Position numbers and translations under genes: made by a program. This document shows, piece after piece, positions 24,313 through 33,388 of a stretch of DNA of 47,595 nucleotides. The notes beneath the pieces are model-generated. The model was not told where the DNA came from and made no database searches. It was given only the letters and a program-made list of their open reading frames with translations. Numbering within the stretch: the first letter of the stretch is position 1; every line of letters starts with the position of its first letter. This stretch comes from an uncultured Prevotella sp. (GTDB lineage: Bacteria > Bacteroidota > Bacteroidia > Bacteroidales > Bacteroidaceae), in assembly GCA_947169185.1 (NCBI GenBank), contig CAMVOS010000019.1:1-47595 (forward strand). Reading direction: 5' to 3'.

Positions 24313-27300
24313 TTATATGTGTGCTAATAGTTTCACTGCAGCCTCAACAGTAGGAATATCGCTGATAACCATCGAGCGTTTGCCATTTACCTCACGGAAG
24401 TTACAACGACGGGGATTGGTAGCCACAAACTGCAGGATGCGGTCGAAGGCCTCACTCTGGTAGAAAGGACTATTGGTATTCGACACAAAGAACATCGTCA
24501 TCTTGTCTTGCTTCAACACGATCTTCTCGCAACCCAACGCCTTGCCATAACGGCGCAAGGGCACCACCAGCATCAGTTCTTCGCCCACATGAGGCACCTT
24601 GCCAAAACGGTCTATCAGTCGGGTACGATAGGCTGCCAACTGTTCGTCAGTCTGAAGTCCATCCAGTTCACGATATAGCAGCATACGCTCTGAATCCGAT
24701 GGCACATACTGGTCGGGGAAATACATCTCCAGGTCGCTGTCGAGGGAACAGTCACTGACAAATGAGGAATGAGGATTGACAAATGTCGAATGATTGCCTT
24801 TGGCATTGTCAGAATGATGAGTTGAGAATTCTTCATTCTTCATTGAACCTCGCTGAGAGCGACCATTCCTCATTCCACATTCCTCATTCGTCATTTCATT
24901 GTTAATCTCCACCACTGCCTGCTGTAGTATCTTCACGTAGGTTTCATATCCTAGGTCGGCAATAAAGCCGCTTTGCTCAGCGCCCAACAGGTTGCCAGCA
25001 CCACGAATATCGAGGTCTTGCATGGCGATATGAATGCCGCTACCCAGGTCGCTGAACTGCTCCAGGGCCTCCAAGCGACGACGACTCTCCTGAGGCAGGT
25101 CTGCCAATGGTGGTGCCAACAGGTAGCAGAACGCCTTACGATTGCTGCGTCCCACACGTCCACGCATCTGGTGCAGGTCGGAGAGTCCGAAACGATGGGC
25201 ACCATTGATGATGATAGTGTTGGCATTGGGAATATCGATACCATTCTCGACGATGGTTGTCGAAAGCAGCACGTCATAGTCATAGTTCTGGAAGTCGAAG
25301 ATAATCTGTTCCAGTTCCTCGGGCTTCATCTGTCCGTGTCCCACAGCGATACGAACATCAGGCACATACTTCTGAATCATCTCCTTGATGCGTGTCAGGT
25401 CGCTGATACGCGGATTGACGAAATACACCTGCCCATTGCGCGACATCTCGAAGTTGATGGCATCAGCAATAATCTCTGCACCGAAGGTATGTATCTCTGT
25501 CTGAATGGGATATCGGTTTGGCGGTGGTGTCTGAATGATACTCAGATCACGGGCACCCACCAGCGAGAACTGTAACGTTCTGGGGATAGGTGTCGCACTC
25601 ATGGTCAGCGTATCGACATTGGTCTTCATTTGGCGCAACTTCTCTTTGGTCGACACGCCAAACTTCTGTTCTTCGTCGATGATGAGCAGGCCAAGGTCCT
25701 TGAATTTTACGCTCTTGCCAATCAGCTTATGCGTACCTATTAATATATCTATCTTACCATCAGCTAAATCCTTCAGAATCGCTGTAGTCTGCTTGGTACT
25801 GCGAGCACGCGAGAGATATTCCACACGCACAGGCAGGTCTTTCAAGCGACCAGAGAACGTCTGGTAGTGCTGATAGGCCAACACTGTCGTAGGCACCAAT
25901 ACTGCCACCTGCTTCGAGTCGCAGGCTGCCTTGAAGGCGGCACGCACAGCAACTTCTGTCTTACCAAAGCCCACATCGCCACACACCAAGCGGTCCATGG
26001 GACGCGCCTGTTCCATATCAGCCTTAACATCGTTCGTGGCCTTCAACTGGTCGGGCGTATCCTCATAGAGGAACGATGCCTCCAGTTCATGTTGCATGAA
26101 CGAATCGGGCGAATAGGCAAAACCCTTCTGTTGGCGACGGGTGGCATACAGTTTGATCAGGTCGCGCGCTATATCTTTCAGTTTCTGTTTGGTACGCTCC
26201 TTCATGCGTTCCCACTGGCCCGTACCCAGATGCGACATACGAGGCGGTTCGCCACTATCCTGTGCCTTGTATTTCGACACCTTATAGAGCGAATGGATAG
26301 AGACATAGATAGCTCCCCCACCCTCGTACATAATCTTGATCATCTCCTGATAGCTGTCGCCTTGAGGCATACGCACCAGTCCTCCGAACTTGCCAATACC
26401 ATGATCGATGTGTACCACGTAGTCGCCTACTTCGAACTGCTGAATCTCCTTCAGCGTCAGGGCAACCTTACCGCTGCGGGCCTTGTCAGAGCGCAGATTA
26501 TACTTATGGAAGCGATCGAATATTTGGTGGTCGGTAAAGACGCACAGCTTCTGGTCGTTATCTGCAAAACCTTCGTGGAGAGTCTTTTCGATGGGATTGA
26601 AAAGGACAGTACCCTTTTCCGAGAAAATATCCTTCAGACGATCCAGCTGCTTCTTGCTGTCAGCAAGAATACAGAGCTGGTAGCCATCAGTCAGATACTG
26701 TTCCAACGACTGTTGTAGGAGGTCGAAGTTCTTATGGAACTGGGGCTGTGGCGAGATGTTAAACGCGATAGTGGCATCGGGCAGTCCAGAGGGTCTGTGT
26801 CCCATCTCTATCCTGCGGAATTCCACCATATCGTGTGCAAAAGTCTGTCCGCTAATTAGTTGTACATCCTTCTGCATCTCCATGCGGATAGCTTGTTCCT
26901 CCATCTCCGTAGCGCCCTCCAACCGTTCTGTCAGTGCCTGCTGCGAAAATCCCTCCTGGTAGGTACGGTCAATGGCGTCACACACATAGAGGAAGTCTTT
27001 GGCTACCAGCATCATACCTGCTGGCAGGAATGACAGGAAGGGAATCTTCTCTGTTTCTGTCAGTCCCAATTCAGGTACAATCTCCACCTGCTCGCATTTG
27101 TCTTTCGACAACTGTGTTTCCACATCAAAAGTACGAATGGAGTCAATTTCATCACCAAATAGGTCTATACGGAACGGATATTCTGAGCTATAGCTATACA
27201 CGTCGAGTATGCTGCCGCGCAGAGCAAACTGTCCAGGCTCGTACACGTAATCCACCTCACGGAATCCCAGTGAGCGTAGGTTCTCCAGTGTGGCGTCCAT

Positions 27301-27774
27301 ATCCAGCTCGTCACCCTGATGCATCACCAGCGTTTGGTCATCCAGCTGTTTCTTCGAGATAACCAACTCAGCAATAGCCTCCGGATAGGTGACAATTAAG
27401 AGGTGAGAGGTGAGTGGGGAGTGGTGAGAGGATACCTTAGCTAGTACTTCTGTGCGCAGAATTTCGTTAGCACTGTCGCGCTGACCATATTTGATAGCTC
27501 TGCGATAGCTCGACGGGAAAAAAAGCACCTGCTTATCATCCAATAGCTGGACCATATCGTGGTAGAAATAGCCCGCTTCCTCAGCATCCTGCAAAATAAA
27601 TAATGTGGCCGAAGATTTAGACTTCGACACCAAACTTGCAAACATCATCGGTGCCGACGAGCACATGAGTCCCTCGAGGAAAATGGTTTTCACCGACTTT
27701 TTCCCCATCACGTCTGCTAAGGCGCCAACCTGTGCCGACTTAGCATATATTTTCAGCAAATCTTGAATCTTCAT
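24313..27774 (-). CDS. mfd: Transcription-repair coupling factor
   Basis: 1153 residues. Moves RNA polymerase stalled at DNA damage and recruits UvrA. N-terminal UvrB-like domains are followed by the RNA-polymerase-interacting domain (FEVGDYVVHIDHGIGKF). The RecG-like translocase comes next, with Walker A CGDVGFGKTEVA, DEEQKFGV, SATPIPRTL and HQMRGRVGRS. The C-terminal D7 domain is present. Two segments look foreign: about residues 115-122 (HHSPLTSH), and a Ser/Asn/Glu-rich stretch before the D7 domain coded by ATTCCTCATTC-like repeats at 24745-24895, where relatives have a conserved acidic linker. Both keep the frame. The minus -7 box is at 27788-27795. Confidence 0.97.
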   Translation of the reverse strand: MKIQDLLKIYAKSAQVGALADVMGKKSVKTIFLEGLMCSSAPMMFASLVSKSKSSATLFILQDAEEAGYFYHDMVQLLDDKQVLFFPSSYRRAIKYGQRDSANEILRTEVLAKVSSHHSPLTSHLLIVTYPEAIAELVISKKQLDDQTLVMHQGDELDMDATLENLRSLGFREVDYVYEPGQFALRGSILDVYSYSSEYPFRIDLFGDEIDSIRTFDVETQLSKDKCEQVEIVPELGLTETEKIPFLSFLPAGMMLVAKDFLYVCDAIDRTYQEGFSQQALTERLEGATEMEEQAIRMEMQKDVQLISGQTFAHDMVEFRRIEMGHRPSGLPDATIAFNISPQPQFHKNFDLLQQSLEQYLTDGYQLCILADSKKQLDRLKDIFSEKGTVLFNPIEKTLHEGFADNDQKLCVFTDHQIFDRFHKYNLRSDKARSGKVALTLKEIQQFEVGDYVVHIDHGIGKFGGLVRMPQGDSYQEMIKIMYEGGGAIYVSIHSLYKVSKYKAQDSGEPPRMSHLGTGQWERMKERTKQKLKDIARDLIKLYATRRQQKGFAYSPDSFMQHELEASFLYEDTPDQLKATNDVKADMEQARPMDRLVCGDVGFGKTEVAVRAAFKAACDSKQVAVLVPTTVLAYQHYQTFSGRLKDLPVRVEYLSRARSTKQTTAILKDLADGKIDILIGTHKLIGKSVKFKDLGLLIIDEEQKFGVSTKEKLRQMKTNVDTLTMSATPIPRTLQFSLVGARDLSIIQTPPPNRYPIQTEIHTFGAEIIADAINFEMSRNGQVYFVNPRISDLTRIKEMIQKYVPDVRIAVGHGQMKPEELEQIIFDFQNYDYDVLLSTTIVENGIDIPNANTIIINGAHRFGLSDLHQMRGRVGRSNRKAFCYLLAPPLADLPQESRRRLEALEQFSDLGSGIHIAMQDLDIRGAGNLLGAEQSGFIADLGYETYVKILQQAVVEINNEMTNEECGMRNGRSQRGSMKNEEFSTHHSDNAKGNHSTFVNPHSSFVSDCSLDSDLEMYFPDQYVPSDSERMLLYRELDGLQTDEQLAAYRTRLIDRFGKVPHVGEELMLVVPLRRYGKALGCEKIVLKQDKMTMFFVSNTNSPFYQSEAFDRILQFVATNPRRCNFREVNGKRSMVISDIPTVEAAVKLLAHI
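24745..24895. repeat. CATTCCTCATT/TTCTTCATT repeats inside mfd
   Basis: A roughly 150-base patchwork of GAGGAATGAGGATT, GAATTCTTCATTCTTCATT and CATTCCTCATTC words, read in frame as a polar linker. Confidence 0.85.
27398..27432. repeat. GAGGTGA repeat inside mfd
   Basis: Five units of GAGAGGT or GAGTGGT type, in frame, coding SSHHSPLTSH. Confidence 0.85.
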
Positions 27775-27787
27775 ACAAATTCGTGTG

Positions 27788-27795
27788 CAAAATTA
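27788..27795 (-). promoter_or_regulatory. -7 box TAATTTTG (minus) for mfd
   Basis: TAnnTTTG box 13 bases before the mfd start codon, giving a leader of only a few bases. Confidence 0.6.
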
Positions 27796-27809
27796 CGAAA
27801 AAAAGGTAA

Positions 27810-27836
27810 AAATGAAAAGTGAAAAGTGAAAAAATT
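27810..27836. repeat. GAAAAGT repeat
   Basis: ATGAAAAGTGAAAAGTGAA heptamer units in the mfd/GT2 divergent gap. The same words precede the GTG start at 9197. Confidence 0.8.
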
Positions 27837-27868
27837 GCTACCTCAAGAAAAAGTTCAAAGTTTTTTTG

Positions 27869-27876
27869 TATCTTTG
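27869..27876 (+). promoter_or_regulatory. -7 box TATCTTTG for the GT2-GH9 gene
   Basis: Perfect box 35 bases before the ATG at 27912. Confidence 0.65.
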
Positions 27877-27911
27877 CATCAAATTCGTAAATCTGTAAAT
27901 TCGTAAATATA

Positions 27912-30362
27912 ATGGTTCACACAAGCGACAGTATCGTAATCATACCGACGTATAACGAGAAAGAGAATATCGAGAAGATTATTCGCGCCGTCTTCGGTTT
28001 GGAGAAGTGTTTTCATATCCTGGTTATCGATGATGGCTCACCCGATGGCACTGCAGCTATCGTCAAGGGTATGATGGCACAAGAGGAGTTTGCCGATCGT
28101 CTCTTTATCCTCGAACGTAGTGGTAAACTGGGCTTAGGTACCGCCTATATCACGGGGTTCAAGTGGGCTTTGGAGCGCGACTACGGCTACATCTTCGAGA
28201 TGGATGCCGACTTTAGTCACGATCCCAATGACCTGCCCCGCCTCTACTCCGCTTGTGCTGACGACGGTTACGATGTGGCTATCGGTTCACGCTACGTCAG
28301 TGGTGTCAATGTCGTCAATTGGCCCATCGGACGCGTACTGATGTCCTATTTCGCTTCGAAATACGTACGCATCGTCACAGGCTTTAAGGTGCACGACACC
28401 ACTGCGGGCTTCAAATGCTACAAACGTCGCGTGTTGCAGACTATCGAGCTCGACAAGATCCGCTTCAAGGGTTATGGCTTCCAGATTGAGATGAAGTTCA
28501 CCGCCTATAAGATTGGCTTTAAGATTAAGGAGGTACCCGTCATCTTCGTCAATCGTCGCGAGGGTGTGTCAAAAATGTCTGGCGGTATCTTTGGAGAAGC
28601 ATTCTTTGGAGTCATGCGACTACGCTGGGACGGTTGGACTCGCAAATATCCCAAGATTGCCAGCATGCTGATTGTCTTACTGTCACTTGTATGCGGCTCA
28701 GTAGAAGCTAAGGACAACAACGTCCAGCTGCGTCGCAATCAGGTGGGCTGCTATCCTTCGCAAGAGAAAGTCATCGTCGTTGAAGGCACCAATCCTGGCA
28801 GTAAGGTGCGCATTACCACACCTGACGGCAAGATCGTGAAAGCCAAGAACGTGCGTCGTGCCATTTCACCATTGTCTAGTAAGACGCGCTATGTGGTCGA
28901 TTTGGGCGACCTCTCCGCTATAGGCGACTATCGTGTCACACTTGGCAAGGAGTCGTGCGTGCTACACGTCAGTCCTCAAGCCTACCACGACATTGCCACC
29001 TCGTCGCTGCGTCTGTTCTACCTCATCCGTTCGGGTGTCCCCATCACAATGGGTGGGGCATACAATCGTCCCCTTGGCCATTCCGATACCCACGTGCTGG
29101 TACACGACTCTGCCGCTTCGCCTCTGCGTCCTGCTGGTACTGTTATTAGTTCGCCATACGGTTGGTACGACGCTGGTGACTACAACAAATACGTTGTCAA
29201 TTCAGCATTCAGCATCGGACTGATGTTTGCAACCTACGAGCAACAGCGCGACTATTTTAAGGCGCTGAGCACCAATATTCCGGAGAGCCGTAACCAGACA
29301 CCCGACTTTTTGGACGAGATGATGTTCAACCTGCAATGGCTGATGACCATGCAGGATCCGTACGATGGTGGTGTCTACCATAAGTTGACGACGCCCAACT
29401 TCGAAGGTTTCGTTATGCCTAAAGACTGCAAGCAGACACGCTATGTCGTAGCGAAAAGCACAGCTGCCACACTCGATTTTGCTGCTGTGATGGCAGATGC
29501 AGCTCGACTTTTTGAACCTTATCAGCAGGATTATCCAGGCTTTGCTGCACAGGCTGCCGCAATGGCTGAACGCGCCTACCAATGGGCCAAGAACAATCCC
29601 AAGACGTTCTATATACAGCGTATGCTGAAAGATCCTGCAATCACCACGGGCGAATATGGTGATATGAGTGCGAATGACGAATTCTTCTGGGCTGCCTCAT
29701 CCCTCTATCGTCTGACGGGTAACAAGCAGTATCTCTCCGAGGCTCGTCAGTATCAGCCCAAGCAGTTCACTCTACCCACATGGGGTAATGTGGCTGCACT
29801 TGGTGCCTACGAATGGCTCGCCTATAACAGCGAACTGAATGCGGATATGAAGGCACAGCTTATCGCCTACTGCGACGATGCCATCAAGGATGTGGCTACC
29901 TCGAGTTTCCAGTCGCCTTATGGCAACAAGAAAGAAGATTTCGGATGGGGTTGTCTGGCAGAATTCCTCTGCTGTCGCGCTATGGCTTTGCTCTATGCTG
30001 ACAAGATAACAGGCACCACGGCCTATCACCGCTATGCCCTGCAGAATGCCGACTACCTATTGGGCCGTAATGCTACGGGCTACTGCTTCGTCACAGGTTT
30101 TGGCGACCAGAGTCCTATGCATCCGCACCATCGTCCATCTGCTGCTGATAACATAGAAGCGCCTTTCCCCGGTATGCTCGTTGGTGGACCGAATCCCGGA
30201 CAGCAGGACAGGAACGATATGCACAATGCTACCTACCAGTCGAATGTTCCCGACGAGTCGTATATCGACGATGCAGAATCATACGCATCTAACGAGATCG
30301 CCATCAACTGGAATGCCTCATTGGTAGCCTTCCTCTGCTGGCTCGACGCACTTGGCGAGTAA
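27912..30362 (+). CDS. Fusion of GT2 polyprenyl-phosphate sugar synthase and GH9 cellulase
   Basis: 816 residues in one open frame. Residues 1-246 form a complete GT2 domain of the dolichyl/polyprenyl-phosphate mannose synthase type: IPTYNEKENI, DDGSPDGT, EMDADFSHDP with the DxD-like acidic motif, and RREGVSKMSGG. Residues 249-266 are a hydrophobic segment ending CGSVEA, like a signal peptide. Then come an Ig-like CelD_N domain (about 268-355) and a GH9 catalytic domain. GH9 residues are intact: D420 and D423 in WYDAGD, the HPHHR segment and the general acid E795 in SNEIAINWN. The junction falls at the usual GT2 C-terminus, suggesting stop-codon loss between two genes. An internal ATG at 28665 (M252) could still start a separately secreted GH9. 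Read as one chain, the GT2 would be cytosolic and the GH9 periplasmic. Confidence 0.88.
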   Translation: MVHTSDSIVIIPTYNEKENIEKIIRAVFGLEKCFHILVIDDGSPDGTAAIVKGMMAQEEFADRLFILERSGKLGLGTAYITGFKWALERDYGYIFEMDADFSHDPNDLPRLYSACADDGYDVAIGSRYVSGVNVVNWPIGRVLMSYFASKYVRIVTGFKVHDTTAGFKCYKRRVLQTIELDKIRFKGYGFQIEMKFTAYKIGFKIKEVPVIFVNRREGVSKMSGGIFGEAFFGVMRLRWDGWTRKYPKIASMLIVLLSLVCGSVEAKDNNVQLRRNQVGCYPSQEKVIVVEGTNPGSKVRITTPDGKIVKAKNVRRAISPLSSKTRYVVDLGDLSAIGDYRVTLGKESCVLHVSPQAYHDIATSSLRLFYLIRSGVPITMGGAYNRPLGHSDTHVLVHDSAASPLRPAGTVISSPYGWYDAGDYNKYVVNSAFSIGLMFATYEQQRDYFKALSTNIPESRNQTPDFLDEMMFNLQWLMTMQDPYDGGVYHKLTTPNFEGFVMPKDCKQTRYVVAKSTAATLDFAAVMADAARLFEPYQQDYPGFAAQAAAMAERAYQWAKNNPKTFYIQRMLKDPAITTGEYGDMSANDEFFWAASSLYRLTGNKQYLSEARQYQPKQFTLPTWGNVAALGAYEWLAYNSELNADMKAQLIAYCDDAIKDVATSSFQSPYGNKKEDFGWGCLAEFLCCRAMALLYADKITGTTAYHRYALQNADYLLGRNATGYCFVTGFGDQSPMHPHHRPSAADNIEAPFPGMLVGGPNPGQQDRNDMHNATYQSNVPDESYIDDAESYASNEIAINWNASLVAFLCWLDALGE

Positions 30363-30363
30363 A

Positions 30364-31125
30364 TTACTGATCAGGATTCTCGACAAAACCTTGGTATTCG
30401 GGTACGATAGCAGACATCACGCTGTCGTACGCCTGATTCATGGTAGCCTGGATGTTATCTGCCCCCTGCCCTACTGGATAGATAGGCTGATGGATGGTCA
30501 GACGCAGCGGATGCCACGAGGCGAAGTGCCAGTCCTTGGTACGAGGCATCACGTCGAACGAGCCATTGATAGTCAAGGGCACAACAGGCAGCTGCAACTC
30601 ATCAGCCAAAGCAAAAGCACCCTTCTTGAAGACGCCCATGTGGCCCGTAAACGAGCGGGCACCCTCTGGAAATACGACGACAGAGCAGTTGCCCGTCTCA
30701 AGGATATGACGAGCAGCCTCATAGGTGGCACGAACCTTGCTGGGGCCACGTTTGTCGACGAATATCTGATGCGACTTCTCGCAGGCAAAGCCCACGAAAG
30801 GTATCTTTTTCAACTGGTGTTTCATCATCCACTTGAAGTTACGCCCCAGAAAGCCATAGATCAGGAAGATATCGAAGGCCCCCTGATGGTTGGCCACAAA
30901 GACGTACGACTGATTGGCCTCCAAATGTTCGCGACCCTCGACAGTAACGGGCAGCAGGAAGGCACGCATAATAACACGAGCCCACCAACGACCAGGATAG
31001 TAACCCCAGAAATGGCCATCGCCCAAAGCACAACCAATCCCCACCAGGAAGGCTGTCCATATCGTCATTAGTATGGTAACGGGAAAGGCAATAATGATCT
31101 GATAAATCCAGTAAAATATCTTCAT
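30364..31125 (-). CDS. plsC: 1-acyl-sn-glycerol-3-phosphate acyltransferase
   Basis: 253 residues from the ATG at 31125, chosen because it overlaps the preceding stop (ATGA) and gives an N-terminal membrane anchor (MKIFYWIYQIIIAFPVTIL). A longer frame to 31245 would run into the upstream gene. Catalytic motif NHQGAFD (HX4D) and acceptor motif FPEGARS are present. It adds the second acyl chain in phosphatidic acid synthesis at the inner membrane. It is last in a four-gene overlapping operon. Its stop is one base from the stop of the convergent GT2-GH9 gene, with no hairpin between. Confidence 0.94.
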   Translation of the reverse strand: MKIFYWIYQIIIAFPVTILMTIWTAFLVGIGCALGDGHFWGYYPGRWWARVIMRAFLLPVTVEGREHLEANQSYVFVANHQGAFDIFLIYGFLGRNFKWMMKHQLKKIPFVGFACEKSHQIFVDKRGPSKVRATYEAARHILETGNCSVVVFPEGARSFTGHMGVFKKGAFALADELQLPVVPLTINGSFDVMPRTKDWHFASWHPLRLTIHQPIYPVGQGADNIQATMNQAYDSVMSAIVPEYQGFVENPDQ

Positions 31126-32078
31126 TTCTTCTTTAAAGTGATTACAACAATTTCGCCAGGCAGGCCCAAGCGGAAAGGAATCAGTGCCCCAAGACCTGTA
31201 GAGACATAGATAGCTCGCGAGCCCTCGTAGGTCATACCACCCCACTCCTTATAGCTCATCGACACCGGCGACCAGCCCAAGAGGGATATCTGTCCACCAT
31301 GCGTATGTCCGCTCAGCGTCAGCTGAGCCTTGCATTCAGGTAATATCTTCTCACGCCAGCAGGTGGGGTCGTGTTGGAGCATGATGATGAATGGCTGACC
31401 GAGCCCCAAAAGGGTTTGCTTCACGTCACCCTTACGTGGCATGCGCTTGACGATGCCCCAGTTCTCCATACCAGCAACGACAATGCTATCGGAGTCACGT
31501 CTAATGATACGATGTTCATTGAGCAAGAGGTCGAACCCCATATGGCGAAAAGCCTTGATGGTTTTCTCACAATTCTTAGCTTTCTCCGCCTCGTCGCAGT
31601 TCTGATAGGTGGCATAGTCGTGGTTGCCCAATATGGCGAACACGCCATCCTCGGCCTTCAGTTGCTGAAAGTATGAGATTTGCGATGTCAACTCGTCAGG
31701 CCAGATGTTCTGCATATCACCCGTAAAGAAAATAGCATCAGCATGCTGGGCATTGATACTATCGATAGCACGCTGCACCATCCACTGACGACTCCCCGTC
31801 ATTGTAGCCACATGAGCATCACTAAACTGCACGATGCGATAGCCATCAAAGGCGGCAGGCAGATCAGCGGAAGCAAACTCGATATGATGTACTTCAAGCT
31901 GTTGGAAACCAAACAAAAAGCCATAGCCCGTCAGCACCCATAATATAATAGTACACGCGATGGTGGTACGACGCCACAGCTTTCGTGGCAACACATATCT
32001 AAATAGCAATGCCAACACCGCTGGTATCACGACGATGGCCATCAACAGGAAGAAGGGTATGGCGAAACGTGCTATCAT
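31122..32078 (-). CDS. Membrane-anchored metallophosphoesterase (YkuE/YaeI-like)
   Basis: 318 residues. Two N-terminal membrane helices (about 4-25 and 38-60) precede a calcineurin-like domain with all metal motifs: QFSDAHV, TGDMQN, LGNHDYAT and SGHTHGGQ. Relatives of this layout act on lipid or nucleotide-sugar phosphates at the membrane. Between dihydroorotase and PlsC its substrate cannot be told from the sequence. It overlaps both neighbours by four bases, so translation is coupled. Confidence 0.92.
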   Translation of the reverse strand: MIARFAIPFFLLMAIVVIPAVLALLFRYVLPRKLWRRTTIACTIILWVLTGYGFLFGFQQLEVHHIEFASADLPAAFDGYRIVQFSDAHVATMTGSRQWMVQRAIDSINAQHADAIFFTGDMQNIWPDELTSQISYFQQLKAEDGVFAILGNHDYATYQNCDEAEKAKNCEKTIKAFRHMGFDLLLNEHRIIRRDSDSIVVAGMENWGIVKRMPRKGDVKQTLLGLGQPFIIMLQHDPTCWREKILPECKAQLTLSGHTHGGQISLLGWSPVSMSYKEWGGMTYEGSRAIYVSTGLGALIPFRLGLPGEIVVITLKKK

Positions 32079-33388
32079 CGATCAAATCTTAATTCTTCAC
32101 CAATATAAGATGTATCAACTTTGCCTTTGTGGTAAACGGTATGGCCATTACACAAGGTGCGCTCCACCTGCCAGTTGAAGGTATGTCCTTCAAGGGGACT
32201 CCAGCCACACTTGCTCAGAATACAGTCCTTGGTGACTGTCCACGGCTGCTTGGGACGCACAATGGTGATATCGGCACGGTAGCCCTTACGCAAAAAGCCC
32301 CGTTGTTGGATACCGAACAGGCGTGCCGGATTATGGCACATCAGCTCCACCAGACGCTGAATGGTCAGCACCCCCTCGTCAACGAGTTCCAGCATGGTGA
32401 CCAGCGAGAACTGTATCATAGGCATACCCGAGGCAGCCTTCACACATCCACCCTCCTTCTGACTAAGCAGATGGGGTGCATGGTCGGTACCTATCACTGA
32501 GATACGTCCATCATTTAAAGCCTCGCGCAACATAAACTGGTCGACAGGGGTCTTAATGGCGGGATTAACCTTAATCTTTGCACCTAGACGTTCGTGATCC
32601 AGCTGCGTAAAGTAGAGATGACCCACACAAGCTTCAGCGGTAATATTTCCCTCAATCAGCTCCAATTCTTCTGCGGTAGAGATATGTGCAATATGCAGGC
32701 GTGTACCATACTTCTTGGCCAGCTCTACCGCCTTGCGAGATGATGCGAGACAGGCCTCCTCACTACGTATCAGCGGATGAAGCGACACCTGAGGGTCATC
32801 ACCCCAAGCCTGCTTGACCTCAGCTAAATTCCGATTGATGATGTCAGTATCCTCACAATGTGCCATCAGTGGCAACTTGCAAGTCTTGAAGATACGCTCA
32901 AGTGCCTGTTGCTTGTCAACGAGCATATTACCTGTCGACGAACCCATAAACAGTTTGACGCCAGGAATCCTGTCAGCTGGAAGCTGGGCAAAGGTTTCTG
33001 TATTATCGTTGGTGGCACCATAGAAGAACGAATAGTTCACATGACTCTTCTCACGGGCTATGCCGAATTTAGCCTCCAAGGCATCAAGGGATGTGGTCTG
33101 CGGATTGCAGTTGGGCATGTCGAAATAACTTGTCACACCACCTGCTGCAGCAGCAAGACTCTCTGTGTTGATATCTGCCTTATCCGTCAGCCCTGGCTCA
33201 CGAAAATGCACGTGATCATCTATGATACCAGGCAAGATGTAACAACCCGAAGCATCAATCGTCTCGTAGAACGATGCTTCGGGCTGTTGTTTGCTTATCT
33301 CGATAATCTGACCATCTTCAACGACTATAAAGCCATCCAGGATGCGGCCTTCATTAACGATATGTCCTCCTTTAATCAGTAGTCTCAT
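32075..33388 (-). CDS. pyrC: Dihydroorotase
   Basis: 437 residues, amidohydrolase of pyrimidine synthesis that closes carbamoyl-aspartate to dihydroorotate. Metal-binding motif DDHVHFREPGLTDKAD, then MPNCNPQT, MAHCEDTD and the late IGTDHAPH Asp are all present. Size and motifs fit class I (PyrC/AllB-like). An allantoinase is the main alternative, but no purine catabolism genes are near. The start overlaps the lipoprotein stop by four bases (ATGA) and the end overlaps the phosphoesterase start in the same way. Confidence 0.94.
   Translation of the reverse strand: MRLLIKGGHIVNEGRILDGFIVVEDGQIIEISKQQPEASFYETIDASGCYILPGIIDDHVHFREPGLTDKADINTESLAAAAGGVTSYFDMPNCNPQTTSLDALEAKFGIAREKSHVNYSFFYGATNDNTETFAQLPADRIPGVKLFMGSSTGNMLVDKQQALERIFKTCKLPLMAHCEDTDIINRNLAEVKQAWGDDPQVSLHPLIRSEEACLASSRKAVELAKKYGTRLHIAHISTAEELELIEGNITAEACVGHLYFTQLDHERLGAKIKVNPAIKTPVDQFMLREALNDGRISVIGTDHAPHLLSQKEGGCVKAASGMPMIQFSLVTMLELVDEGVLTIQRLVELMCHNPARLFGIQQRGFLRKGYRADITIVRPKQPWTVTKDCILSKCGWSPLEGHTFNWQVERTLCNGHTVYHKGKVDTSYIGEELRFDR

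Noticed and set aside
25867..26718. 283-codon plus-strand open frame opposite mfd
   Set aside because: It is a shadow of the conserved translocase and RNA-polymerase-interacting domains of Mfd.
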